64,000 nucleotides of DNA, from the NCBI RefSeq assembly GCF_009727055.1, contig NC_052357.1, positions 86,325,231-86,389,230 on the forward strand, read 5' to 3'. Origin of the DNA: Benincasa hispida (Eukaryota; Streptophyta; Magnoliopsida; Cucurbitales; Cucurbitaceae). Shown here piece after piece: positions 25,345-37,158 of the stretch. Below the pieces are notes generated by a model. It searched no databases. It was not told the origin of the DNA and saw nothing but the letters and a program-made list of their open reading frames with translations. Each line of letters opens with the position of its first letter. The first letter of the stretch is position 1. The position numbers and the translations under genes were made by a program.

Positions 25345-25935
25345 TCATAGTTCCTCAATATATTGGCAATTTTCCACATCACCAGGGTATTTCAACGCAT
25401 TGAATAAGTTGAATTTTACTTCCTGATCGTTGACCCTGATAGTCAATTCTCCTTTTTGCATATCGATCAGTGCTCGCCCTGTCGCGAGGAATGGGTTATA
25501 AAAAATTATAGGGATTTCTTTATCCGCTTCGTAATCCAATATGACAAAGTTTTTCGGGAAGATAAACTTGTCCACTTGCACGAGAACATCCTCTATCTTG
25601 GTCTTAAGAAGCTTTATTGATCTATCGGCCAACTGTATTGTGATAGTAGTTGGTCTTGCGTTGTCGATATCCAGCTTTTTAAAAATTGATAGGGGCATTA
25701 GATTCATGCTTGCCTCTAAATCGCACAGCACGTTCCCGACCTTCTTCCCTCCTATCGTGCAGGGCAATGTGAAACTCCCAGGATCCTTTATTTTAGTTGG
25801 GAGATTATTTTGGAACAGCACGCTACATTCATATGTTAACGCAACTGTTTCATTTTCCCCGATATTTCTTTTATTTGCAAGAATATCCTTGAGAAATTTT
25901 ACATAACTTGGCATCTGCTCTAGTGCTTCTATCAA
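25345..25935 (-). pseudogene. Gypsy aspartic protease region, active-site Gly lost
   Basis: A 196-aa frame with FTLPCTIGG followed by LCDLEASMNLMPLSIFKKL. Athila-type proteases normally read DLGAS here; the Gly after the catalytic Asp is Glu (codon near 25,716). The downstream part contains IILG-like hydrophobic segments and LATGRALIDMQKGELTIRV, typical of the protease-RT linker. Confidence 0.75.
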
Positions 25936-26006
25936 GGGATTGTTAATGTGTAGCTACCGGAGAACGTCCAGAAACCTCTGAAATTTCTTGCTATCATCTT
26001 TCTTCT

Positions 26007-27420
26007 TCAGCCTGGACGGGAAAGGTGGAAGATCCTGCCGTATTTCCTGTTCACTTGGCTGCTTGCGAGGTTCGGTGCTTGCTGCGCTTCATTAGCTGGA
26101 GATTTCGTTGATTTAGCATTCATGTCTTGAAGAGCTTCATCTTTTGTAGATGAACTTACTTCTGAACTGGTACTTTTTCCAATATTAACTGGCTGGTCAT
26201 CATCAACAATCAAATCGACTAGTGTTGTTGTTGCGTCTGGTACTGATGACATTGGGGCTGATGTTTTTCCACTCCTCAATGTCACTGCATGATATTGTTC
26301 TTTTCCTCGTGGCCCCTGTGCTTTTGAGCTGCTATGCTTCGTCCCAAGCTCTTTCTTCTTTAATTCCCTCGTAAGCTGCTCTATCTGCTCTTCTAATTCT
26401 TTAACGGTGTCAGCTTGCGATTGTCTCATTGCCTCGCTCTTTTTAATATAATGTTTTAACGATGTCTTCAGAGACGAGGTGCTGCAAGAGATATCATATA
26501 GGAACGGTTGGTCACAGGGTGGTATAACTTGGGCATTACTTTGTCTCTTATACACATCTAGATGTGTATAAGAGACAGTCTCTGCATTGGACGCAATTCA
26601 TTGGGGCCACGTGAGTTAACACATTAACTTGTGCTGATTCTTATGAGAGAGTTCTCTGTTGGTTAGTCATTGTCTGGAGAATTGAGGTCATTGTGGTCAT
26701 CTGATCGACCAGTGCACTCATTGTATCGGTTGACACCTCGGCACTTTCTACTCTCTCTTGCTCTAGACCTCTTACCTCAAGCCCAGTCTCAATCCACTCA
26801 TCAGAATGTCGCAAGATGCGATCCAATATGTTCTTTGCCTCCATATATGACTTGTTCATCAAACCTCCTTCTACAGAGGCATCGGCAACTGCTTGTGTTG
26901 ATTGGTCTAAGCCATTATAAAAGGTTTCCATCAAAATACTATCAGGAATCTCGATATGCGGACAGCTTTTCATTAACTGTTGGAATCACACCCATGCGAT
27001 ACTCAAGGTTTTGTACCCTTTTTGTTCAAAATTCAGAACATCCCTCCGTCTCCTTGCGTTGACTGGTGAAGGAAAGAATCTGTTCATGAACCTATCAACC
27101 AACTACTCCCAACCATTAATCTTGGCTGTCTCTAACGCTTGAGCCCACCTCTTAGCCTCATCTCGCAATGTGTACGAGAACATATATAATTTAAGCCTTT
27201 CTTGAGTTACACCAGGCATGGAGAATGCACTGCACATGTCTACAAAATTCGTCAAATGAACGTGTGGGTCTTCTCCTTATAATCCTCCAAATTGACCCAC
27301 ATTCTGAATCATCTGCAACATGATAGGTTTTATCTCAAAGCTTAAATTCCCCTCAACCAAGGGTCTTGAAATTCCTGGTGAGAAGTTATAAAACTTCGGC
27401 GCCGCATATTCCCTCATAGG
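26007..27420 (-). pseudogene. Gypsy gag, interrupted by adapter sequence
   Basis: The N-terminal retrotrans-gag region is read in fragments from about 27,280 to 26,641 (DEAKRWAQALE, LVDRFMNRFFP, FYNGLDQSTQ, RILRHSDEW). The C-terminal part (26,540-26,007) contains a coiled coil with EELEEQIEQLTRELKK-type heptads and the Athila marker VTLRSGK. The adapter at 26,542-26,578 separates the two; the residues MYKRQ that seem to start the second part are adapter-encoded. Several stops make it non-functional even without the adapter. Confidence 0.78.
26542..26578. other. Nextera mate-pair junction adapter (assembly contaminant), copy 1
   Basis: The two 19-bp Tn5 mosaic ends, CTGTCTCTTATACACATCT and its reverse complement, lie back to back. 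The first base is T (26,541) instead of C, so 37 of 38 bases match. This is the circularisation junction of Nextera mate-pair libraries and is not plant DNA. Confidence 0.95.
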
Positions 27421-27615
27421 GATGTTATGGTCAACAACAAGAAAAATCGGATCTTACGCTGGCAAATTTTCCCTTTGGTCTCCTGCAGATGCCACATTCT
27501 CATCAACAATGCTTCTTCACCAATTAATTTGGCCCCGATGAACTCTTGCACGAATAATACACTAGATCTCTGGGTCCGCTTAGAATTACCAGATCACTCC
27601 CGCATTCATAAGCCA

Positions 27616-27633
27616 TCCCCGACAACGGCGCCA
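27616..27633 (-). other. Primer-binding site, tRNA-Asp type
   Basis: The minus strand opens TGGCGCCGTTGTCGGGGA, six bases inside the 5' LTR. It pairs with the 3' end of plant tRNA-Asp (…CCCCGGCAACGGCGCCA) at 17 of 18 positions. Confidence 0.85.
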
Positions 27634-27639
27634 TAAACT

Positions 27640-28750
27640 TGTCACGGTAAAATTGATCTTATGTGACACAACGCATGGATGCATATGATGCAAGTTCATG
27701 TCCCCGTAACCAGTACCCCGACAACAGCACCATAAAATTGTCACGGTAAAATTGCTTCCTTATTAATGATGCATGCGTTAATGGACTCAATTCATGCAAT
27801 ACTACTTCTAGATATGCGTTATTAATGGATGCTCTTGTAGTATGTTGTATGTTGTCACAAGTTTCCTTGTGTTGGAACCAAGTATAATTCCACCGCAAGT
27901 TTCTCGGTGTGATCCGAGGTCGAACACAGGGATTGTTTGAGGTTATTGCATTATGTTTATGATACACGCGACCAGGTTTTTTTTTTTTCAATTTAATAAA
28001 AGTATTTGTGTACAAGTATATAAAGTTGTGATAAAGTAAAGGAAAGCAGTAAAAATGTGATAATAAAATAAAATGCAGTAAACCTAAGCTAAGATGGCAC
28101 AAGATACAAGCAGCATGATCTAAAATATTGAGGGCAAGGTTGGCTGTGAAGATTATACACAGATCATATGATGCAATGACAAGTCTTATGTACGAAGCAG
28201 GAAGAGAAAGATAACTAATATAAACATCGCAAGTTCCTTAATTGCGTTAAAGTGATAAGTATGGTTTTGTTTTTCCCTTAGCGTACACCTTTTAGTGATC
28301 AGCCGCGTTCCCACATGTCTGTGGTGAAACAGAGATGAACGTGATGAATGCAAGGTTGCTTCTATTCTTGGAAGTACTACTCGTTCTAGTTAACACATTC
28401 TTTTGACTTTCTCTCGATAGATCAGAATGACATCTTCACTTCTACTCTCACAGGTGAAGATGTCTTCTAGCATGCCTTAGCTAAACGCAATTATCTCTCT
28501 AACACGGATTAAGCACTCGTTTAATTCATATTGACTACCTGAGAATTAAGAACACTTCATGAATAAAACGATAAACAGAGTAGAAATCTCCTCTTCTTCC
28601 ATCTTAATGATGTTAGTGGGTGTAATTGTGATGATTAGGAATTATTGTATTTCTAAGCTAATTTTCATACAATTGGTGCATATCTATTCTCTTTTGACCG
28701 CAATATCTAGATAAGGCAGTATAAATAACTTATATTTCTACAAGTTATCA
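27640..28750 (-). repeat. 5' LTR of the gypsy element (1,111 bp, internally deleted)
   Basis: It matches the other LTR end to end except for a clean 804-bp deletion: GATAAAC joins directly to AGAGTAGAAATC. The deletion removes DNA equal to 19,662-20,465. It also has the extra LTR-end copy 99 bp inside its edge (27,739). Confidence 0.88.
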
Positions 28751-29996
28751 TTGTCGCAATGCTGATTGGTTAAGATGGACACATAATATATCTGTGGTAA
28801 GGAGAGTTTAGCTGTCGGTCTTTATTGAAGTGCCTGACAGTTAACGGATGGTGGATCCCATAACTAAAGAGTTTAGTCAGTTGTTCATGTACCGTTGGAG
28901 CTTCGAGCTACAGGTCCATAAGGTCTCCTTGGTATCTCAATGGATTCAGTTGATGATTAGTTCTTGATGTTGATTTGAAATATTTAAATTAACAAGAGGT
29001 ATTTTGATTATATATGATATAATCGGTATGATGTATGAGATACTTCTAGTGGAGGATTGATGTAAATGAGATTTACATTAAGTACCATGGAATAGAAAAA
29101 GAACTATGATTTATATGTTTCATGAGATGAAATATTAAAACTATAGGTTATAAATATAGTATGATAAGTTGGTTATCATTTATAATTATAACAATATTAA
29201 TTATTGGATAATTAATTCTTTTTCTTTAATAACCAATTGAGTGGGTGGTTATTGGATTTTCATGGTAATCGTGAGTTAAAAGAAAAATGGTTTTCCTAAT
29301 TTTAGAAGTTTTTCATAAAAGTTTTTTGAGATTTCTCTCACAAAAAGGATCTCACAGAGTTGTCAAGTAAATACAGATTTACTAAACAACAGCTTGGGTG
29401 AATTAAACAATCGTGCAAGTGGTGAGCTAAACAATCATACAGTATTTACCAAACGATCGCATAGCTTTTGCTAGACGATCGTTTGCCTAAAGTAAACGAT
29501 TGTGTAGTGTTTGTAGGCAACAGACACTAAGCTAAACGATGAGCTAAACGATTGCATAGCTTTTTCTCTACGGTCGCATAGCTTTTGCTAAACGACTAGG
29601 CATCGACCTATACGATAGGTCTCTGCCATCTCCCACTTGCTCAGTCGTGTACACGATCGGTGTTTCCTTCTTCATCTGCCTGACCAAGTCTGAATAGAGC
29701 CCACCCTCTAGATTCTCACACCGAGAATACCAACGTAGCCTTGTTGGTGGTGTCATACTCAATTCGACATCGTCGAGGTTCTGTGGAGGCTATTTGTGTT
29801 GCTGGGGAGTTCGTGACTGAGGCGATCGTTGAGGACGAGCGCGAAGTGTTCGTGCTGTGTTGCGGTCATGTAGATCGAGCGTTCGAGGTTCCTGTTGTTC
29901 GAGTGTTCGTGCGCAAGGGAGCATGGAGACTTATCTTTAAATGTTCGTAGAGTTTTCTCTTTGTTCATTTGAGTTTTCATGTTGTAATTTCTGTAT

Positions 29997-32900
29997 TGAA
30001 GGAAATCAGATTCGAGATTTCCATGAGCAGCCGAACAAGATTATTCCAAATCACAATCATAAATGAACAATACATTTACAGACGTCTTCAAATAAGCAGT
30101 TATACAATTCATAGAGAAATTACAACATGGAAAAAACTACAAATGCTAAAAGGGAAAACTGTACGAACATTTGCAGATGCGTCTCCACGCTTTGTTGGCG
30201 ATCGCTCGAAAAACAGAAACCTCGAATACTCGATCTACACGACTGCAACACAGCAGCACGAACACGTCGCGCTCGGTCACGAACTTCTCAATGATCGCCT
30301 CGGTCACGAACTTCTAAGCAACACCACGAACAGCCTCCACACCACCACGAACGGCGTCCAGAAAACCTCGACAGTGTCAAGTTGAGTCTGACACCACCAA
30401 CAAGGCGACCTTGGTATTCCCAGTATGAGAATCCAAAGGGTGGGCTCTGTTCAGACTTGGTATGAGGCAGACGAAGGAGGAAACACCGATTGCGTACACG
30501 ACGGGCAAGTGGGAGATGGAGGAGACCTATCATATAGGTCGATGCCCAATTGTTTAGATAAAGCTATATAATCGTCTAGAAAAAGCTATGCGATCGTTTA
30601 GCTCGGTCTGTCGCCTACAGACTCTACACGATCGTTTATTTAGGACACGCGATCGTCTAGCAAAACTATGCAATCGTTTGGTAAATATTGCATAATCGTT
30701 TAGCTCGCCCCACCGTCGTTTAGTAAATCCGTATTTACTTGACGACTCCATGAGTTCCCTTTTTGCCGAGAGAAATCTAAAAAACTTTTATCAACCTTTT
30801 ATTAAAAAAAAAAAAATTCAAAATAGGAAAACCACTTTTCTTTTAAACTCAAGTTACCATGACTCCAATAACCACCCATTTGGTTATTAAAGAAAAAGAA
30901 TTAATTATTCAATAATTAATATTATTATAAATATAAATGATAACCAATTTATGATACTATATTTATAACCTATAGTTTTAATATTTCATCTCATGAAACA
31001 TATATACCATAGTTCTTTTTCTATTCCATGGTACTTAATGTAAATCTTATTTACATCAATCCTCCACTAGATGTATCTCATACATCCTACCGATTATATC
31101 ATATATAATCAAAATATCTCTTGTTAATTTGAACATTTGAAATCAACATCAAGAACTGATCATCAACTGATCCATTGAGCTACCAAGGGGACCTTATGGA
31201 CCTGTAGCTCGAAGCTCCAACGGTACATGAATAACTGACTAAACTCTTTAGTCGTGGGATCCACCATTCGTTAACTTTCAAACACTTCAATAAAGACTGA
31301 CAACTGAACTCTCCTTACCACAGATATATTATGTGTCCATCTTAACCAATCAGCAGTGTGACAACCCTTCACAGATCGCTCGTAAGTACAACTAGGCCAA
31401 TAACCGTTATGCCCCTGTAGTTACATATGTCTCCTTAAGTACCACTGATTCCTCTAATGAACATAAGTCATAGTCCTACTATGCTGAGTCTTCTTTTCCA
31501 AAGAGAAGCTGTGGCCACCATGGTCAAGCCACTGAATCAACCCTTAAGGGAGAAATCTCTCTACTTATCCCTGATTCAGGAAAGGGGTGAATTCCATCTT
31601 GTGGATTGAGTTCCCAGCTCCCAGATCAAACAAGTCCCCAAAAAGGTAGTCATGTTGAATTAGCAATCTAGCCACTCTCACCCATACTAATCAAAGGACC
31701 ACCCTCAAAGGCAGGAGTTCCCAAAACACTCAGAATTGAGGTCGTGTCACTTATAGTCATTTAGGTGAGATGCAAGTGTAACGGTGAAAATGAATTCTTT
31801 AATGCATAAGAACAATGATGAATATGAATGAATGAGATGTTGAGTTATGTTATCGCTTATGCACACTACTGCTAAGTAAATCTTTTTATCTATTCTAACG
31901 CATGGTTTATGGATAAGATGAATGATGTGTTGAATATGTGCTCAAGTACTTTGCGATAAAGACATTTTTACGTGATACTACGTCTAAAAATATGTGTTGT
32001 TAATGGTATGCTCGTAGTATGCGATGGAGTAATGCGTATCACAAGTTTCTTTGCACTGAAACCAAGTATAATTCCAACGCAAGTTTCTCAGAATAATTCG
32101 AGGTCGAACACAGGGATTGTTTTTGTTAATGCGTTACTTTTGTGATACATGCGACCGGTTTAACAATGAATAAAGAATTAAGTTTATACAGGAATGTAAA
32201 TTGTGATGAAACAAAATTGCGTTCATAAAATAAAATCCTAAACTAATATGATACAAGATACAAGATACATGATACACGATACTGAGGTCGAGAACTGACT
32301 GTGAAGTTGTACAAAGATTCGATGAATGCGATGGCAAGTCTTTATGAATGAAGTAGAAAGAGAAAAAATAAATAGTAAAAACATTGCAAGTTTGTCAATT
32401 ACGTTAGAGATGCAAGTAAGGTTCTGCTTTCCCTTGGCGTACACCTCTCGGTGATCGGCCTCGTTCCCATATCTCTATGGTGAAACAGGGATGAACGTGA
32501 TGAATGCAAGGTTATTTCCATCTCTGGAAATACTTCTCGCTTTAATTAACACATTCTTCCAACCTTCTCTCGACAGGCGGAATAACATCTTCACTTCTGC
32601 TCTCACAGGTGACGATGCCGTCGAGCATACTTTAGCTAAACTTAATTATTTCCTTAACAAAAATTAACTCACTCGCTTAATTCTTGCTAATTACCGAGGG
32701 AATTAGGAAAACATCATGGAGAAAATGGGTTATGGATGAACGGAAAGAGACAGAGTGATGACAATGGTAATTATCATAACATTTAATTCTAGAATTAAAC
32801 GTTCGATACATGGTGTGAATGAAAGATTAAGGAAGATGAATAAAAATGATGAAATAGAGATTAGAAACAAATACAGAAAGAGTGTCAACGTCTTGACACA

Positions 32901-34156
32901 GATCCTGAACGGAGATTGTGCTTGTCGGCGTGTGGAAGTAATAGGGAGGAAAGCTTCCCTCTCAGGCTTGCTTTCCTGGTAGAATTGACCTTTGCACAGA
33001 TCTTCAGCTACGGGAATTGGAAGGATTCTCTGCTCGGAGACTCACCTCTTGGCTTTGTCTCGTGGTTCGCCTGGATCTACTCTGTAAGTCGCTTCAGACC
33101 AGTCTCTCTCTTAGAATCAGTATATGCATGTCTCTGTGTATTCATGCATATCTTTTAGTGAATTTGCAGAAGCTATTTATAGGTGAGGCTTGGCTCTTTG
33201 AATGTTGGTCCCCACTGTATGGTTATGGTAGTTCCTAAAATGGTGTAGTGAGAAATTCCTTCTGTTATGTAATCAACCTGTCAGAAATGCACAACTAAAA
33301 GATGTACACTTGTCAGAATCCTCCGCAAATGCGTTGCTCTTTACATCTTCGATCGATCGCCGCATGCAGTGCTATTTTTTATTACCGCATGTGGTTGAAA
33401 TTGTGTTGATCGCTAGAGCTCTTGATCGATTGTCGCATGCGCCTTCATTGCGTTGATCACCTATTCGTTCTCGATTGATGGGCGCAATGCGACGTAGATA
33501 CATTGTTTATTCTATCTTTGAGCCATGAATGCATGCGGTGACTGATTTCCTGCAAACTGAAACTAAAACATTCTATTCTACCATTGCAATGGTGTTAGTG
33601 GGTGTATTGACGACATTTTATAATTTTTGCATTTCTTAGCCAATTTGTATTCTATCGACGCAACTTTCCTTTCTTTTAGCCGCAATATCTAAATAAAACA
33701 GTATAAATAACTTGTATTTCTACAAGTTATCAGCAAATCTCTAGTATCAACGGCGTTATATATAGAGTCTAGTCATCTCGTGGTCCAAGTCTTATACAAA
33801 CTTTTTATATAGGACAGCCCTGCTCGCATGTCTCCACATGAATGGTTAGAATCTACCATCTGTAGTAGTTTACAACTCTTGCAAACCTCTACAAAGCGGG
33901 CCGTATCCGTAGTGTCACCAGGATCAGGTATCCCACCTTAATCCTTATACTACAGACCTATTTAGATTATCACTTAAGGCTTGATCCACTTGTATATCAC
34001 ATATACATGCTTAAGTTCACATAAGATAACCAAGGAGTTTTGTTTATTGGATATGAGTAAATGCCAGAATTAAATAACACTTATTTTATTCATTAAACAA
34101 TGTGCATCTTTACAAAACAACGAGACTCCAGGAGAATTAGGACACCAATCCCAATA
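29997..34156 (-). mobile_element. Inverted solo LTR of the same copia-like family, itself interrupted
   Basis: On the minus strand it runs from TATTGGGATTGG (TG mutated to TA) at 34,156 to ATTTCCTTCA at 29,997. It is the reverse complement of the surrounding plus-strand solo LTR. Flanks are TGTAT (29,992-29,996) and TATAT (34,157-34,161), a TSD with one mismatch. Without the nested element it is about 2,199 bp. It inserted near the 3' end of the older LTR, leaving only about 110 bp of that LTR on its far side (34,162-34,268). Confidence 0.82.
31777..33732 (-). mobile_element. Solo LTR of the gypsy family (1,956 bp), TSD GCAAG/GCAAA
   Basis: The plus-strand ends are TGTAACGG and ACAAGTTATCA, as in the 10-kb gypsy element. 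The middle shares its landmarks (ATTCCAACGCAAGTTTCTCAG, GTACACCTCTCGGTGATC, CAGTATAAATAACTTGTATT). The flanking 5-mers differ by one base. The uninterrupted copy of the target, seen in the plus-strand LTR near 18,325, shows the insertion site directly. It lacks the extra 99-bp end duplication. Confidence 0.88.
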
Positions 34157-35449
34157 TATATAACCGCATGTTTCTGTACAACTATAATTTGTATTGTTCA
34201 TTCATGATTGTAATTTGGAATGATCTTATTTTCGCTGCTCATGGAAATCTTGAGTCCGATTTCCTTCAGTAAAAAGGTCGACAAAGAACTTGCTAACTAT
34301 ACGGTGTTCGGTGGAGGAATGCAAGTGGAGGGTTCATACAAAAAAATTAGAAGAAAGTTTTCAAAGTGATGAAGTATCCAAGCGTCCATACATGCACTTT
34401 TTAAATGAGAATGGATAATCATCAACAAGACAATAGTTAGGTTATTGGACACTTATTCAAGTCCAAATATGATCGGATTGTTTGAACATACCGTCTAAGG
34501 GATATAATTGAAGATGCTCGACGAGATTATGAAGTGAATATAAATTACGAGTGGGCTTACCATGCAAAAGAGTATGCATTAGTGTTCACACGAGGGTCGC
34601 TAGAAGGATCATATGCTTTTGTTAATGGTGATGTACTGAAAATTGCAAATCCGGGCATAATCTTTGAGGTTGAAGTAGAAAACGAATACTTTAAGTATGT
34701 CTTCATGGCATTCAATCCAAGGGGATTCTTGAACTGCATCCACCCTATAATTGTTGTTGATGGGACCCATTTGCATGAGAAGTACAAAGGTATGTTGTTA
34801 ATAGCAACGTATATTGATGAAAATAATAATATATATCCTATCGCATTCAATATTATGGATGGTAAGAATGATGCATCATGGACTTGGTTCATGACTTTTT
34901 TGAAGGCTTTGGTTGGAGAAATTCCGGACTTAATGATTATATTATATCGTCACATCTCTATTGGAAAGGTTGTCTCAAGTATATTCCCCAAGGCATTTCA
35001 TGCGCTATGTATATACCACATTCGGAATAATTTGGTGGACAAATTTAAGAATAAAGACATAATTCCACACTTCTATCTTGTGGCCAAAGCTTATAGGATG
35101 TCAAAGTTTCAGATATATTGGACTAAGCTTCATCAATATCCCGGGATGATGATCTATCTTGAGAAAGTTGGATTAAAACAATGGGCAAGGGTGTATCAAG
35201 TCCATTATAGGTATGACAACATGATAATGAATATAGTATAATGCCTAAATGGAGTGTTAAAAGACGCACAAGAACTACCAATGGAGCATATCTGTGAGTG
35301 GCTACAGGGTTAGTTCTATGTCTGATATACACATGCAATGACATGCACGAACATCGTAACTGATTATGTAATGACTGTTCTTAAGGAGGCAGAATTGATG
35401 TCTAGAAGATATCGTGTTTCTCTAATGGATATTGAAAAAGCATTAGGGT

Positions 35450-36230
35450 GACTTATCACTCGAAATCTAGATGTTATACAGAAAGCACTAACGAGAATTG
35501 TAACAATAAACAAAAACAAGTGAACAAACACAAGGGTTGGTAACCCAATTCAGTGATAAACCACCTGTGTCTGGGGGCAGTGTGCTTAAGAAAGATAACC
35601 CACTAACATTGATGAGTTAATCAATTTACAATGTAGTACGTATCTATAATACACTAACTACTATAGTGGCTCACGTAGAGCTCAACCCAAATCATCTAGG
35701 CTTTCCTTAGATGTGAGACTCCCTTTCAAATGTACTTAGGCTCCCTCTAAACTTGATGATATTAGTGATGAGACACCTCTCACAATGATACCTTCCCTTT
35801 GAGTTACTAAACTCCCTTCACCTGATGAGTCTTAGGATCCCCTTAAGATGGAGAACTCTCTCTCTGAAGTTGAGTATTAGGCTCCTTCTAAGACTGAGAA
35901 TTCCTTCTTTGGGGGCTAAGACTTAGGCTCACCCTAAGTCGTGATAATCTTTAATGTGTTTCAATCAACGGATGAAGAACTTGCACAACAGAATAATGAA
36001 TAATGAGTAAGTACACAATGTAGAACAATTTGACTAAGGTACATAAATCGTCTTGCTCTTAAAAATACAATCTGGCTTCTTCAAAATGGCTCTCAATAAC
36101 CCACACCTTTTACAAATGAATCCAGAAAAAGAAATAACTCCCAAATAGGAGAATATAATCCATACATTATTAAAGGAAAATATCGGACAAAATTAATCTG
36201 CCAGATTTTTTCAGATAAGGAAAAAATATT
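35450..36230 (-). mobile_element. Probable LTR/leader fragment inside the MULE transposase
   Basis: This stretch interrupts the transposase between the DDE core and the SWIM finger. It contains GGTAACCCAATTCAGTGATA and CACCTGTGTCTGGGGGCA, words typical of one group of plant copia LTRs. It also has a run of related CTTAGGCTCCCTCTAA-like units (35,740-35,940). Borders and TSD could not be fixed, so it might be partly intronic. Confidence 0.4.
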
Positions 36231-37158
36231 TTGCAGGAAAATATTATGATGTCAAAACTCGATGTTAAGGCATTTTGTGAGACATTTGTAGAAACCAAAG
36301 ACTCAGAAAAATATAAAGTCAATAAAATGAAATCTCCAACAGATATGCAAGTAATTAACGTGGACAATGGATATTTGAGGGGAATGATTGATCTTTGTTC
36401 ACGGACATGTACTTGCATGGAGTTTAATTACATGGAGATCCCATGCTCCCATGCAATAGCTGCGATAGTCCTTCGAAACATCAATATTCAAACATTATAC
36501 GCAAAGTGGTTTGCCATTGAGTGTGCGCTTAGTCGTTTACGCTGAACCGATCTAACCAGTTAGACATACATAAGAATTGAGATGAAGACCAAAGTTCGAA
36601 GACTTTGAAATTCAACCACCAAGAAAGGTAACAAGTGTCAGTCGATGTCAAACCTTAGAATACCTTCTACTGGTATAGAGCTAAAACAAGTCCATAGGTC
36701 TACACGATGTGGTCAGAGAGGACAACAAGAAAGCATGCAAATAGATAACACCCGGCACAAGTCCATTTAGGTTGCAATGTAATGGGAACATCCAAGCTAA
36801 CACTGATAACACTTGGCACGCGATCTCTTATGTTATATTAGGCGATCTGTAAAAAATATGAGATCACTTAGCCAACTTTGGGCGATCCTTAAATGATAAT
36901 AAACGATTGCCCAAAGTTTACTATTCGATCGTTTAGATAATATAAACAATCTCGTATTAAATTATGAGTGATAGCTTGGAGATGATTGTATTATTTAGGA
37001 GAACGCTTGGAAGATGTTTTTCTCTGTTTTCTTTATTCTAGTATGATAACTTTGGTTTAAATTGTATTAAAGTTCAAGGGTATTAAAGATATTTGTAGTA
37101 AAGTTCAAACTAGATTTTCAATAAAATTCTATTTTTCATCATATGGGGGGACTGAAAA

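Larger units (their letters stand above)
18741..28750 (-). mobile_element. Ty3/gypsy retrotransposon, Athila-like, 10,010 bp, TSD TTGTC
   Basis: Two direct LTRs (18,741-20,603 and 27,640-28,750) bound an internal region transcribed on the minus strand. TTGTC flanks both ends (18,736-18,740; 28,751-28,755). Order on the minus strand is LTR, tRNA-Asp primer site, gag, protease, reverse transcriptase, RNase H, integrase, a long non-coding 3' region, polypurine tract, LTR. The gag motif VTLRSGK, the domain order and the tRNA-Asp primer site fit the Athila lineage. It is defective: frames are broken, the protease and integrase active sites are mutated, and the right LTR has an 804-bp deletion. It sits inside the plus-strand solo LTR. 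Confidence 0.9.
17904..34268 (+). mobile_element. Solo LTR (copia-like family), split by nested elements, TSD GTAAA
   Basis: The LTR starts TGTTGGGATTGG at 17,904 and ends ATTTCCTTCA at 34,268. GTAAA flanks it exactly (17,899-17,903; 34,269-34,273). Its pieces are 17,904-18,740, 28,756-29,996 and about 34,162-34,268, roughly 2,185 bp in all. This matches the 2,199 bp of its inverted relative nested inside it. No primer-binding site follows the right end, so it is a solo LTR left by LTR-LTR recombination. Its removal restores the MULE transposase frame. It contains ACGATCG-type repeats (29,390-29,600). Confidence 0.85.
14986..36790 (+). pseudogene. MuDR-type MULE transposase, split by insertions and mutated
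   Basis: Segments in order are: N-terminal region about 14,986-15,467; continuation 17,601-17,903; MuDR plug/zinc region and DDE core 34,269 to about 35,450; SWIM finger and zinc-knuckle tail 36,231 to about 36,790. The two outer insertions sit cleanly in the frame: leaving one TSD copy rejoins codons across 15,467/17,601 and 17,903/34,269. The second junction gives NFDYRVK followed by CSVEECKWRV, the hallmark MuDR N-terminal motif. In the core, the first catalytic Asp is present (VVDGTHL, codon 34,759). The second, normally in SDRH, is Tyr here (LYRH, codon 34,945). The SWIM motif CTC...PCSH is complete at 36,408-36,452. A tail reading RCGQRG at about 36,712 is the zinc knuckle. Further stop codons occur (for example near 15,262 and 17,826). 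This gene is dead. Confidence 0.8.

Noticed and set aside
24364..25906. Plus-strand frames over the gypsy pol region.
   Set aside because: They are antisense shadows of the protease and reverse-transcriptase remnants on the minus strand.
26542..26578. A real Tn5-like bacterial transposon, or a perfect regulatory palindrome.
   Set aside because: Only the 19-bp mosaic ends exist, head to head and with no element between them, exactly as in Nextera mate-pair junctions. A second copy occurs at 41,800.
29741..29980. A small protein of about 70 aa on the plus strand.
   Set aside because: It lies in the GC-richer part of a solo LTR, and the inverted LTR copy does not preserve the same frame.
17904..34156. 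Treating the LTRs at 17,904 and 34,156 as the two ends of one complete retrotransposon.
   Set aside because: They are in opposite orientation, and each has its own TSD (GTAAA and TGTAT/TATAT). They are two solo LTRs, one inside the other.
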